This document shows positions 40,460 through 50,165 of a stretch of 64,000 bases of DNA, piece by piece. Location of the stretch: the NCBI GenBank assembly GCA_038087015.1, contig JASBNA010000056.1, positions 1 to 64,000 on the forward strand, written 5' to 3'. Every line of letters begins with the position of its first letter. The first letter of the stretch is position 1. Source of the stretch: Cerrena zonata. Lineage: Eukaryota > Basidiomycota > Agaricomycetes > Polyporales > Cerrenaceae. Both the position numbers and the translations under genes were made by a program. Below the pieces are notes generated by a model. It was not told the origin of the DNA, ran no database searches, and worked only from the letters and a program-made list of their open reading frames with translations.

Positions 40460-42814
40460 TCAATTTATTCCGTTTTGCTCTTTGAATATATCCCAAGATT
40501 TATTCAAAATGATGAAAACACCTTGACAAATCATTTGATCTTCTGTTTCAAATTTACCCAATTTATCAGGATGAATCGAACTAATAACTTTCATATAATT
40601 GATTTTAACTTTTTTAGGTAACATCAAGTCATTGATGGTTAGTTTTTTCGTAGTAATGAATGGGAAGCCTAATTTTTCCGGTAAAATATTAGGCAATGAC
40701 ATTAATAAACTTCTTAAATTATCTTCTTTACCGTTACTCCAATCGAAAAGTCTTTCTTGAATTTGATCATGTAGACGGAATTTAACATCTTCCTGATTCT
40801 TCTCATCTGCATTTTGTTTTCTGATACGTTCCACCGCTTCATAATTAGTATTTTTTGTATTACTAACAGGTTGTGAAGATGCTGGCTTCTTTGCAGGTGC
40901 AGGTTTGGGTGGATCAACGATGTTCCTGATTCTTCTTCTGGCATCCATGATTTTTTTATCAGTTACCCCAAACTTACTAACCAAATCAGAATAACAAGAT
41001 AATGATTCTGGAAACAACTCCAACATTTCCAAACTTTCTGCTTTTCTTGTGAGGAGTTTCACATACCATACTTTGATTGGTTTGCCATTTAAAATCCAAG
41101 TCTCGTCCTTTGCGATTTCTTCATCACCAACTAGATCAAGCCCATCGATGCAAAATTGTTTTGATTCTTTATAATTGCCTAATTTATTCGAAGTCAATGC
41201 AAGGTTGGAATTTATAATGATTCTCAATTCATGATTACTAGGTAGAGATTCAAGACACTTAATATATAAATTGTGAGCACCATCATAATTACCATTTGAA
41301 AAAAAATCTGAAGCCTTTTCTTTAGAAATATCATAGTCAGATTGTTGGAATTGATTTAATGGATCAGAAGTGGTTTTTCTTTGTTTGGATTGAGATAAGA
41401 GTGGCGTGGAATTATTGTTATTACGTCTTCTGCGTGAGGAAACATAAACTTCATCATCCGGTGTTGAAGATTTGAACTTTTCAGCTCTCGATAATACTGG
41501 TGCTCCACCAATTCCCAAGAGATCTGCTTGCGGGGCAGGTTTTGTTGAAGGTTTAGGAGAAGCAGAGGCACGAGAGGATGATGGTTCGTGTCTTTGAGGT
41601 TTTGGCGGAGGTTGAGCAGTACGTTCGGGACGCAACTGTGGTGATGAGTTTGAAGTTGGTATTTGTTCATTAGAAGGTCTTTTAACCGGTGATGATCTAC
41701 CCAGTCCAGCACCATTAATCTTATTCTTAGCGACTTCTTTGAAATGGTCGATTCTCTGTTTCAGTCTTTCCTTTTCTTTCTGTCTTTGTAATTCCATAAA
41801 TCTATTTATTTCTTCCTGGTTAATATTCTCTTCGTCAGATCCATAGTCTTCGTAATTGCCACCAGGTTGTCTCCTTTCTATGGCGTCTTTCTTGTACCTA
41901 TGTTGATTTTTCATCCAAGCGGGCATATTGTTATTGCCTTTATTATCTGGATGCTCACCACCAAAATCTTGTTGAATCTGTTCGATATTCTTCATGACAG
42001 TAGCCTTTGATTTATTGAAAAAGATAGAAGCCTTATTGAAAAAATCACTCGATAAGTCATTTATATTGGAAGCGAAATCACCTTGCAGGGGTTTACTACT
42101 CGACTCTTGAGTGTGAGATCTACGGGGTTTTCGATCATTAGAATCTCCACCACTCATAATATAATTGACACACGCTTGAAGATCAGGTCCCATTTTGGCA
42201 ATTGCACCATTGGAAATCTCTATAGAGAAACCAATATCGACGAGTTCGGCCAAAACAGTATCTTTCTTATCAGTTGAACTTGCTCGATCAGGATGAGTTT
42301 CAGCTGGCTCATTTGACTCGAAGTCATTTGACTCGAAGTCGTCTGATTCCAATTGGGAGTACTGCTGCAAAGTATCGTCAGCACCCTGCTCAGAGGTGAA
42401 AGCGTCCTCAAAATCGTCATCTAGTAATGAATTACTGTTGATTTTCTGAGGTGCTGGTTGAGCTGGTGTTGGTTTGACTTGTTCAATTGGTGAGTTTTCC
42501 CGCGAGACCGGTTTTGCAGGTGCTGGGGACTGGAAAATGTCAAAAGGATCATGATTTAATCCGCTGGCCAGTGGCATAGCAGGAGAATCAGTTCTACTCA
42601 AAGAACCAACCGAGTTCGAGTTCGAGTTGGAATTGGGGCGAGGTGACGGGGACAATATATCAAGGTTCGACCAATTGCTAAGGTTGTTAGCCGGCTTCTG
42701 TTGTTTCTGTTGCTCCGCTAGCGAAAGATTCTTAGTATTTAATGACGAACTTGACGATGTTGCCGTTGCTGATTGAAATAAATCAGCAAAAGCATCTTTC
42801 TTTGGAGGCACCAT
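40460..42814 (-). CDS. SWA2: Auxilin-like clathrin uncoating factor (Swa2)
   Basis: Recruits Hsp70 to clathrin-coated vesicles for uncoating and supports cortical ER inheritance. The 784 residues contain a disordered N terminus with clathrin/adaptor-type DLF and DPFDIF peptides, and a UBA domain (about 188-225, VLAELVDIGFSIEISNGAIAKM). A charged linker follows, then TPR-like helices (about 490-640, from KEKASDFFSNGNYDGAHNLYIKCLE). The C-terminal J domain has SSIHPDKLG, i.e. the HPD motif, and ends DIFKEQNGIN. Domain order and length agree with yeast Swa2 (668 aa) and its orthologues. Upstream poly(T) of 26 nt lies at about 43001-43026. Confidence 0.93.
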   Translation of the reverse strand: MVPPKKDAFADLFQSATATSSSSSLNTKNLSLAEQQKQQKPANNLSNWSNLDILSPSPRPNSNSNSNSVGSLSRTDSPAMPLASGLNHDPFDIFQSPAPAKPVSRENSPIEQVKPTPAQPAPQKINSNSLLDDDFEDAFTSEQGADDTLQQYSQLESDDFESNDFESNEPAETHPDRASSTDKKDTVLAELVDIGFSIEISNGAIAKMGPDLQACVNYIMSGGDSNDRKPRRSHTQESSSKPLQGDFASNINDLSSDFFNKASIFFNKSKATVMKNIEQIQQDFGGEHPDNKGNNNMPAWMKNQHRYKKDAIERRQPGGNYEDYGSDEENINQEEINRFMELQRQKEKERLKQRIDHFKEVAKNKINGAGLGRSSPVKRPSNEQIPTSNSSPQLRPERTAQPPPKPQRHEPSSSRASASPKPSTKPAPQADLLGIGGAPVLSRAEKFKSSTPDDEVYVSSRRRRNNNNSTPLLSQSKQRKTTSDPLNQFQQSDYDISKEKASDFFSNGNYDGAHNLYIKCLESLPSNHELRIIINSNLALTSNKLGNYKESKQFCIDGLDLVGDEEIAKDETWILNGKPIKVWYVKLLTRKAESLEMLELFPESLSCYSDLVSKFGVTDKKIMDARRRIRNIVDPPKPAPAKKPASSQPVSNTKNTNYEAVERIRKQNADEKNQEDVKFRLHDQIQERLFDWSNGKEDNLRSLLMSLPNILPEKLGFPFITTKKLTINDLMLPKKVKINYMKVISSIHPDKLGKFETEDQMICQGVFIILNKSWDIFKEQNGIN

Positions 42815-42994
42815 TTCGTTTTAAAGTTTCCCAGTTCAATGCAGTGGATATAGCTAGGCTCCCCTCTATGTGATCACCTTCAATTGCTTAAATAACAAGA
42901 CCTTTCGGTTACTTCTTTGATATCAGCCTATTTTAGAGTATTTCATTTGTTTGAAACACCTTTTGATCGTGGAAAGATGGTCGTGTGAGAAGTC

Positions 42995-43029
<35 letters not shown>

Positions 43030-43133
43030 GCTCATCTCTGACTTTTTCTAAATGAAAAAATTTGAAAAATTCATTAAACCTTCATTAAACCTTCATTAAC
43101 CCCAGTAGGAACTAATAACCGAATAACTACAAG
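42815..43133. other. Divergent promoter SWA2-NOP10 with a long T-run
   Basis: A poly(T) tract of about 26 nt (43001-43026) lies about 108 bp upstream of NOP10; on the plus strand it could act as a nucleosome-depleting dT tract. Three copies of CATTAAACCTT-like sequence follow (about 43071-43098). Confidence 0.5.
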
Positions 43134-43322
43134 ATGCATTTGATGTACACCTTAGGTGCCGATGGCAAGAGAATCTACACTTTGAAAAAGCTTACCGAAG
43201 ACGGGGAAATCACCAAGTCTGCCCACCCAGCCAGATTTTCACCAGATGATAAATACTCCAGACAAAGAGTTACTTTAAAGAAGAGATATGGTTTATTACC
43301 AACTCAAGAAAACAAAGATTAA
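43134..43322 (+). CDS. NOP10: H/ACA snoRNP protein Nop10
   Basis: The 62-residue product is the small core subunit of H/ACA snoRNPs (pseudouridylation and rRNA processing in the nucleolus). [36 protein letters not shown] and [14 protein letters not shown] match Nop10 nearly end to end, and the length is close to the S. cerevisiae protein (58 aa). Confidence 0.97.
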   Translation: MHLMYTLGADGKRIYTLKKLTEDGEITKSAHPARFSPDDKYSRQRVTLKKRYGLLPTQENKD

Positions 43323-43692
43323 ACCAGGGGCTGGGAGTCTACGGTTCGTGAGGTTTGGTTGAATCAGATGAACTGAAGAATCAATTAAAAGAAGAATAAT
43401 AATAATAATTATAAGAATAATAAGAATAATAATAAGAAGAATAATAATAAGAAGAATAATTATAAGAATAATAAAAATAATAATAATAAGAATGATAATG
43501 AGAATAATCACATTTCATAACATATCATAATCATATAACAGGGACATTGCATAGAGTTTCGTATTCCCTGTTTCTTTTCTGTACTATATCATAGACCCAT
43601 GACGTCTAGATGATCCTTTTTGTTTAGTCATGTACTTTTTTTCCGAATTTCAAATTCATTTCCTACTCTATTTCACTAGGTTGTTCAATACA
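43323..43692. other. 3' region between convergent NOP10 and DAD4, with AT-rich triplet repeats
   Basis: From about 43394 to 43500 an irregular AAT/AAG/ATA microsatellite dominates; an apparent Ile-rich minus-strand ORF across it is a composition artefact. No gene is seen. Confidence 0.6.
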
Positions 43693-43964
43693 TTATATTG
43701 GTTCACGTTTTTCCCCAGTAGCTTGTAAGTTGTATTCGTAGTTCTTGGAATAGTTGCTCCACATCTTAGATAACAACTCAGTGTCTCTGTTGTTCTTATT
43801 GATTTCACGTAAGGATTCATTCATACTGGCTATAGAATCATTCAAATTACCCTATCCGGCTGGTTAGTACTATCGATTGAGACATCGGCCATTTGGTAAC
43901 ATACCATATTGTTCACTATACGCGACAACAACGCATTCTGCACCTGTTCGTGTGGACTGTCCAT
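43693..43964 (-). CDS. DAD4: DASH complex subunit Dad4, two exons
   Basis: Subunit of the DASH/Dam1 ring that couples kinetochores to spindle microtubules. Exon 1 is 43905-43964 (MDSPHEQVQNALLSRIVNNM) and exon 2 is 43693-43851 (starting GNLNDSIASMNESLREINKN). They are joined after removing a 53-nt intron, giving 72 residues, the same length as S. cerevisiae Dad4. Without splicing the frame hits a stop soon after exon 1, so ORF-only calling misses it. A Met two codons upstream (43970) is in frame, but Met at 43964 fits the family (MENPHEQVQ-like start). Confidence 0.9.
43852..43904 (-). other. Intron of DAD4
   Basis: On the minus strand the intron starts GTATGT (consensus 5' splice site), carries TACTAAC (branch point) near 43862-43868, and ends at AG (43853-43852). 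Branch to 3' splice distance is short, about 10 nt. 53 nt in total, close to the lower limit for yeast introns. Confidence 0.88.
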
Positions 43965-44142
43965 GGTCATTACAGAAAACTGAAGTAGTTGGTTGTATTC
44001 ATTCACGTCTTGTTTATTTTTGATATCTTTCATATACAAAACACCCGTGCACCACAAAGCTTTACATCGTATAATAAAAGTATTACATTATCTATAGACA
44101 TAAGAAGAGAAGTGAAAGATGCTTGAAGGGTTATTGGATGGC

Positions 44143-45771
44143 TCAACATTGTTTCGAGGATAACACATAATCTGCCACCAAAGGACGGTGGTCACTCATA
44201 TACAACCCATCAAATTTGGAATGCATTAAGCCAAATCCATGTAATTTCAACGATAAGTATTTAGAAGCATTATTTTCATCTTTAGAGTTACAATTTGGTT
44301 TTTGATCAATTTTAGTGGCATATTTCGGAGCAAAAATGTAATCAATACACTGACCACCATTAGCTAAATATTGACCTTCGAATCCCGTAATGGTTGATTT
44401 CGAATGTCCATAATGATTGAAAGGAGTAGTTAAGGAAGACAGGTCTTTTAATTTATCGGTCAATAAGGTGTAGGCGTTTTCGGTTACTGGAGTATTCAAG
44501 TCACCCATCAAAAATGAAGGCCATTCATTAATTTGAACCATTTGTTTAGAAATTAATTGAGCTGAACCAATACGAGCAACCTCTCCAACATGATCGAAAT
44601 GGGCATTGAAGATATTGATGTAATTACCGGTATTACGATGTTTTAAAGTAGCCATGGACACAATTCTCAAATATTTAGCATCCCAACCTTCCAAAGCAGT
44701 TCTTGGATCCTTTTCATTAAGCCAAAGAGTATCGCTGAAAACCAACTCCCATTCATCGTTTTTATAGATGATTGGAACAAACTCCCCGGTATCTTTACCA
44801 TCAATACGTCCTTGACCATAAAAAGACCATTCTGGTTTATCGGAAGGCGAAAATCGGTTCAAATCTGCCATTATATCATCTAATTGGAAACGATAAACCT
44901 CTTGTAAAGTAACAACAGTATTAACCATCGAGTTCAACTTGATGGAGCTGGATATCTTATGGAACCTATCGGCCCAAGGCTCTTCTCCTTCCACTAAATC
45001 TTGATGCCCCCCATTCTTGACGTTATGAGAATAAATCCGGAATTTAAGATTTTCAATTTTTTTATCAGTGAAAAAACTAGGCACATTGGCAAAGTCTTTA
45101 TCTTTGATGGTGGCTGGCACATCGGGAATATCAAATCCATTAGGCCCCGGTGCCCCAAGTGGAGGTTTATCGTCAGCTTTTGGTTCCTCAACTTCATCAT
45201 ATAATCCAGATAATGCATCCTTATCTTCCGGGCTGATTTCGGTGGTATCTCCCAAAAATCCGTTTGGATTTTTAGAATCCTTAAGTTTTTTCGATCCCTT
45301 TTGCGGTTTCTTCTTTGAATCTTGATAGTATTGAAATGCATTAAATCCTTCGTTATCTTCGTTATTCTTAGCTCCTTTCTCCTTATCCGCTTCCTCCCCT
45401 TTCTCCTCTCCATTCACTGGATTCTTATAAACAGGGGCCTTGGGCTTACCTTGTTTCTTTGAATCTTTCGACTTACCCTTCTTAGCATCCTTGGGTTTCT
45501 TCTTTGGCTTATCCTTATTCCCACCAACCTTCTTATTCTCCTTCCCCTTGTCACTCTTGCCCTTTTCTCCATCACCTTCCTTGAAGTCCACCGGTTGATG
45601 TATTGGCGGCATTTGACTAACCTTCTTAGCTTCATTTTCTTCAAGACTCGTCAAGACGGTCTTGTGAATATCTGAAGTCCATAAAAATATAATTGATCCT
45701 ATAAGAACAACGGTGAGCACCACCAAACGGATAGTCTTCGTGCTTTGTTTCCTGGTCATCTTCTCCAACAC
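44143..45771 (-). CDS. Membrane-anchored endonuclease/exonuclease/phosphatase family protein
   Basis: 542 residues. A short cytosolic N terminus and one membrane segment (about 14-31, RLVVLTVVLIGSIIFLWTS) suggest a type II membrane protein. A very Lys-rich low-complexity region (about 60-165) precedes a DNase I-like phosphodiesterase domain from about residue 240. That domain shows the signature blocks RIYSHNVKNGG, TLQEVYRFQ (metal-binding Glu), INIFNAHFDHVGE, FLMGDLNTPVTENAY and YMSDHRPLVADY (catalytic His/Asp). The fold includes nucleases, sphingomyelinases and inositol phosphatases; the substrate is not predictable. Poly-Lys region could bind acidic polymers or membranes. Confidence 0.83.
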   Translation of the reverse strand: MLEKMTRKQSTKTIRLVVLTVVLIGSIIFLWTSDIHKTVLTSLEENEAKKVSQMPPIHQPVDFKEGDGEKGKSDKGKENKKVGGNKDKPKKKPKDAKKGKSKDSKKQGKPKAPVYKNPVNGEEKGEEADKEKGAKNNEDNEGFNAFQYYQDSKKKPQKGSKKLKDSKNPNGFLGDTTEISPEDKDALSGLYDEVEEPKADDKPPLGAPGPNGFDIPDVPATIKDKDFANVPSFFTDKKIENLKFRIYSHNVKNGGHQDLVEGEEPWADRFHKISSSIKLNSMVNTVVTLQEVYRFQLDDIMADLNRFSPSDKPEWSFYGQGRIDGKDTGEFVPIIYKNDEWELVFSDTLWLNEKDPRTALEGWDAKYLRIVSMATLKHRNTGNYINIFNAHFDHVGEVARIGSAQLISKQMVQINEWPSFLMGDLNTPVTENAYTLLTDKLKDLSSLTTPFNHYGHSKSTITGFEGQYLANGGQCIDYIFAPKYATKIDQKPNCNSKDENNASKYLSLKLHGFGLMHSKFDGLYMSDHRPLVADYVLSSKQC

Positions 45772-46058
45772 TATACCTAGCTATAATGGTCCGATCTCTT
45801 GAAGAAAGCTCGATGATATACTATTCAACGGGGCAGAGGCAGTTCTTTTGCTGTGAAGTTGTCGGATGCGAACTCTTTTTTTTTTTTTTTGTTCGTTTGT
45901 TTGTTCCTTCCTTGACGGTGCTACTAAACAAACAGATTGGTCATATTGTCATTGACAGGTTCGTTGGAAAGTCTTACAAAGATGATGAGGTGAATAAATA
46001 GTGTATTTACAGTATAGGATTGGGTGTGGGTATAGGCATAGTGTGGGAGAACACTGCC

Positions 46059-47525
46059 TTATTCAGGTTCTTCCTCCAACCACCAGTCTGGTTGATAGGC
46101 CTTGATACCAACTTTTTTAACTCCTTGCTCACTGCCTCCTTGTAAAGAGGGAATGCCCATTTCGTAGAGAGTGTTTGCTTGTAAGTCGGAGGTGTTCATG
46201 AGCATGAAGCCCAAGTTATCAACAGATGAAAGGATTTTGCCCTTTGACGTTTTTCTTTTACGGACCGGTTTGGAGGTGGAGCCAAATGGAGATGGGCCGG
46301 ATGCTGCGACGGGCTTGGATCCAAAAGGATTATTGGCAGCAGCGGGTTGTGGTTTGGGGTCGTCTGAGGAGTTTTGATCGTGAGATAACGCAGATACATC
46401 GATGTTGCTGATGGTGGAAGAATTGATGTTTTTCAAAAGATCGACGATGGGGTCTTCACGGTCTAAAACCGGGTACTCTTGTTTCGCCATGGTTTCCATG
46501 TTTGTATCGTTGATTTCGAAAAACTGAATTGGGACTATTCTCTTACGTATGATACCATTATTGAAAGTTCGGATAGTTAGTTCTTGTCCAACATAGCAGC
46601 CCTTTTCCAACGATAAGCCGTTGACATAGTCTAGGTTGGTTTCAAAAGGAAGTAGCGAGGTGCCCTTAGGTGCATCGGCGATTTCAAATAGCCCATTGAT
46701 ATACCTTCTTTTAGTAACGTATTCTTCCGAAGTGCATTCGATTGGGAATTTGGCAAGAAAGCTCTGACTGAAAACTTCGTTCAAAGGAATTTTAGCATCA
46801 TCGGCCTTTTCATCCACCACCAACTCCTTGTTGGTTATGATCTTGATTCCGAAATTGGGAATTCTATTGTCTATAGCAAATCCCACGATATTCGAAGCAT
46901 ACTTGGAGTTGAATAATACTTCTTGTCGTATGAAAGAGTTGGTTTTCTGTAAAGCATCAATAGGATCAAAACTATTGAAATGATTGAACTGTAAATCATC
47001 TAACCATTCATCAAACTCAACACTATCATTATAATAATAATACGAATGTAAGTCTTTTCTCTGGGTAATTTTTATTCTAGAGCTAAGTTTATGCAACCTT
47101 AATAACATCTGTAATTTACTAACGAAACCCTGATCAATTTCAACCAAGAAATTGGGCTCCAGCATCTCGTCGTCAAACTTGCCCTCGTGATTATGAAATG
47201 GTTGACTGTATAAGAAGCAATCATTAACAATTCTTCCCTTTGAATTCAAAAACATAGAATTGATTCCATCTCTTCTAATCAAGATATTTTCTTCGGGATC
47301 ATAAATGTCCTCGTGCATCAACCCCCAGTTCTTATTTAGATCAATAACCTCATCCAATTTGGCATGTTTATCTTCTTTGGCACTAATAGTATGTTGCTTC
47401 TTCTTGACGATATTTGGAAGTAATCTCAGAGTAATTAAACCGTTCAAAAACTTGGTGGCATCAGGCCCCCGTATCTGAATAAGTGCCTTCAGTAGCGGCG
47501 ACACTCCCAACTGTGGAATCCTCAT
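46059..47525 (-). CDS. IBA57: Mitochondrial Fe-S assembly factor Iba57 (GcvT/CAF17-like)
   Basis: Works with Isa1/Isa2 in mitochondrial [4Fe-4S] cluster maturation of aconitase-type enzymes, lipoate synthase and biotin synthase. The 488-residue product (S. cerevisiae 497) starts with SPLLKALIQIRGPDATKFLNGLIT, the conserved folate-binding-fold start. It carries the family signature KGCYVGQELTIRTFNNGIIRKRI near residue 302. The C-terminal beta-barrel is interrupted by a Pro/Ser-rich insert (about 395-425). Confidence 0.92.
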   Translation of the reverse strand: MRIPQLGVSPLLKALIQIRGPDATKFLNGLITLRLLPNIVKKKQHTISAKEDKHAKLDEVIDLNKNWGLMHEDIYDPEENILIRRDGINSMFLNSKGRIVNDCFLYSQPFHNHEGKFDDEMLEPNFLVEIDQGFVSKLQMLLRLHKLSSRIKITQRKDLHSYYYYNDSVEFDEWLDDLQFNHFNSFDPIDALQKTNSFIRQEVLFNSKYASNIVGFAIDNRIPNFGIKIITNKELVVDEKADDAKIPLNEVFSQSFLAKFPIECTSEEYVTKRRYINGLFEIADAPKGTSLLPFETNLDYVNGLSLEKGCYVGQELTIRTFNNGIIRKRIVPIQFFEINDTNMETMAKQEYPVLDREDPIVDLLKNINSSTISNIDVSALSHDQNSSDDPKPQPAAANNPFGSKPVAASGPSPFGSTSKPVRKRKTSKGKILSSVDNLGFMLMNTSDLQANTLYEMGIPSLQGGSEQGVKKVGIKAYQPDWWLEEEPE

Positions 47526-47663
47526 GGCTAACCGTAATATAATTGAAGAGTTGCTTACTAAAAAGACTTTGGTGAAAAGAAAAAAAAAACGTCAATACAA
47601 AAATGCGTTAAAGGTTTTTCTTTAAATTCGCAACTATAAAAACTAGCTAAAAACATATATAAA

Positions 47664-50165
47664 CTAGAACTTGGATACTTTTACTTGTCTTCCGACTTGG
47701 TGTTTTGGCCTTTGGAAGACCTCAGAACCTTCGTCAGGATCGTTCAAGCTCAATTGAGAAAGCGTATCTTGGCTATGAGATAATCGATCTCTGATCCGTT
47801 CACTTAAAGAGAGTTTCTGTTTAACATCATTTTGAAGGACGTTTTGCTTCTTCAAGTCACTTGAAGAGCTGGTTCTGGAGCTTAGTTCAGAATGGCCTCT
47901 ACTTTTTGTAAATGATTGTACTGAGGAATTATCTGCTCTGAGATCTAATTCACCAAAGTCAAAGTATCCATAGCCTCCCAATACATCGTAATCATCTGAA
48001 TTCAGCGAAGAAGACAGTGATCTTGTACGAGACATATTGATGGATTCCAAAGGTATAGTTGTTTTGTCGATGGTGAGGTCGATAGGGTGCTTTGTTGAAG
48101 GTAAATCCTTATTAATATTTTTCCATTCACTTTCTCTTCTTAGTTTCTGTAATTCATTTTTACGAGCAGAAGAGTCAGTAGATAAGTCAACGAAAATATT
48201 CAGCTTTGACTTGAATATATTTCGGATATCGTTAGTGATACGAGTGAACGTATCTAAAAACCTATCCGTTTGACGATGTTTGGACAGAATGGTTATTTGG
48301 ACTTTATCCTTATGGATAATATATCCAATACCAAAACCTTGATCAATAGCAGGTGGGATACCAAATAAATGTAATGCAGGGTTACCGCAATTGCTTATTA
48401 ATAATTCGGGTTTGGTGATTCGATCAACAAAGGGATTCAGTAATAATGAAATCTCATTAATATTCTTCAAGTTCAAAGGAGGTAAATTCTTATTAATTTT
48501 GTTTAGATAATCCACAATTTCATGATTGTTCAAAATATGTAAGATTGAAGTGAAATGACGTTCAAAGCCTTTACCAAGCATTGCATCATGATACTGTTGG
48601 CCATGGTCACGACAACATTCAAGAAACATATCCCATAATGATTCACGATTGGAACGAGTAATGTATTGTTTGCACAAATTAAAAATTTTTTCATTTTGGA
48701 TTGGAATCAACTCAGTACGAGAATCTTTAAATTTTCTTGTAGTGATTGGTTCCAAAGTGTTTGCCATTTTACCGTATAAGGTATAGTTACTGATTTGGAA
48801 ACAGATTTGTAAGAAAGAATCAATCGAAATACCAATGTTATTGACAATGTGGGTATCTAATTTCAAATTTAAAGTTTTATATTCATGTTGACTAATGATA
48901 TCCGCTAATCTTGTTTCTGATAAATGAATCAAATTTTGTAATTCGGGAGTTTTTTTGAAGAGTAACTGAATTTTATTTGGTTTATCAATTTTACTCAGTA
49001 CGAATTCCACGTTATTATCGAAAAGAGTATATTCTGAGCCATTGATGTTTCTTGCTAATTTTAAGATCAGATCAGTATAAATATCACTCAAAAACCTAAG
49101 GATGGCAGTACTATCCATTGAGGTAGATTCCCAAACCACACCAGCAACAGAGTTTGAAGTCACAATGATTTGCAACTTATCATACCATCTAGAAGTACAA
49201 GACCCGATTTGAATATTAGTACCTTGTTTCAAAGTAGAAGTACCATGACTTATCACGGAAGTTTTCAGTTGATCGTCGGTTGGAGAATTCTTATTATCAA
49301 GGATAACCACGAACAATGCATTATCGATAATCTCCAAATTTCCTTTACTTGCTTTTTGTAATTCCAATCTACCTAATTTCCACTGAGAATAAGATTGAGT
49401 AGTGATTGACCCAATTGAGTTATTAATTGAATCAATGTTATCGACCTTATCACTTTCTTCAATGATTGAATTCAAAATTACACTCAATTCAAAATCATTA
49501 AACCAAATATTGTGATTTGAATTATTCGTTTGATCCTCAATCCTGGTAAGAACTTCCAATTGATAGAATTGATTATTACAGATAACAATAATATGACGGG
49601 ATTCATTGTACAGAGGCGATTTCTTAATCGAAATACTATTGATTTGAGATTTGGATTCTCCGGGAACTCGAGTGGTACCAAATAAATTACGATAACAATT
49701 CATGGTTAAAGGAGTATTGTTTTTAGGAGTCAAGTCCGGTTTCAACGTTTCATTTCGAAGACTCACAATAAACTTAAGCGACGAATTGATCAAACTAGCA
49801 GCCCTTTGTGCTTGATTTGGCGGATTTATCGTCTTGGAATACGGATCCTCCTCCAATATCAAATATGGGTTCCTTGGTAAAATATCTCCTCGAAGCTCTC
49901 CATAGATCCCCGGGTTTGTTTCGTCATTGATCGACGATAAGTAGCACGTCAGCTCGGGATTGCTTTCGTAAACCGCCTCCAAATGCTTTTGAATCAACAT
50001 TATCGTGTCATCGTTGGCAAATTCGTTCATCTCTTGAACCAAATCAAGATACTCATCTGGGGTAATCAATGGCTGAAGAGCACAAAGCAATCGTTGTGTC
50101 GTGGCCTCCAATGAAGGCACAGGCAAGCATGGCAAGTCCTGCTCGTACTTATAAGTGGAACTCAT
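47664..50165 (-). CDS. YAT2: Cytosolic carnitine acyltransferase family protein (Yat2-like)
   Basis: An 833-residue choline/carnitine acyltransferase family member. The N terminus has LPCLPVPSLEATTQRLLCALQPLI, the family's proline-rich opening, and PRNPYLILEEDPYS. NCYRNLFGTTRVPG and SRHIIVICNNQFYQLEV follow the usual order, and a Ser-rich tail extends beyond the fold. No mitochondrial presequence or peroxisomal signal is obvious, consistent with Yat2. Position of the catalytic His motif (EHxxxDG in active family members) reads VVWESTSMDSTAI, with Ser347 in the His place. Either the enzyme is altered or catalysis uses another residue. In yeasts these enzymes shuttle acetyl units during growth on C2 or fatty substrates. 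Confidence 0.82.
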   Translation of the reverse strand: MSSTYKYEQDLPCLPVPSLEATTQRLLCALQPLITPDEYLDLVQEMNEFANDDTIMLIQKHLEAVYESNPELTCYLSSINDETNPGIYGELRGDILPRNPYLILEEDPYSKTINPPNQAQRAASLINSSLKFIVSLRNETLKPDLTPKNNTPLTMNCYRNLFGTTRVPGESKSQINSISIKKSPLYNESRHIIVICNNQFYQLEVLTRIEDQTNNSNHNIWFNDFELSVILNSIIEESDKVDNIDSINNSIGSITTQSYSQWKLGRLELQKASKGNLEIIDNALFVVILDNKNSPTDDQLKTSVISHGTSTLKQGTNIQIGSCTSRWYDKLQIIVTSNSVAGVVWESTSMDSTAILRFLSDIYTDLILKLARNINGSEYTLFDNNVEFVLSKIDKPNKIQLLFKKTPELQNLIHLSETRLADIISQHEYKTLNLKLDTHIVNNIGISIDSFLQICFQISNYTLYGKMANTLEPITTRKFKDSRTELIPIQNEKIFNLCKQYITRSNRESLWDMFLECCRDHGQQYHDAMLGKGFERHFTSILHILNNHEIVDYLNKINKNLPPLNLKNINEISLLLNPFVDRITKPELLISNCGNPALHLFGIPPAIDQGFGIGYIIHKDKVQITILSKHRQTDRFLDTFTRITNDIRNIFKSKLNIFVDLSTDSSARKNELQKLRRESEWKNINKDLPSTKHPIDLTIDKTTIPLESINMSRTRSLSSSLNSDDYDVLGGYGYFDFGELDLRADNSSVQSFTKSRGHSELSSRTSSSSDLKKQNVLQNDVKQKLSLSERIRDRLSHSQDTLSQLSLNDPDEGSEVFQRPKHQVGRQVKVSKF

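Noticed and set aside
43001..43026. Poly(T) tracts (also about 28193, 45880, 54086) as further LINE insertions
   Set aside because: No attached LINE 3' UTR sequence was recognised, and poly(dA:dT) tracts are normal in yeast promoters.
43296..43511. Ile-rich minus-strand ORF after NOP10
   Set aside because: Translation of an AAT/ATA microsatellite.
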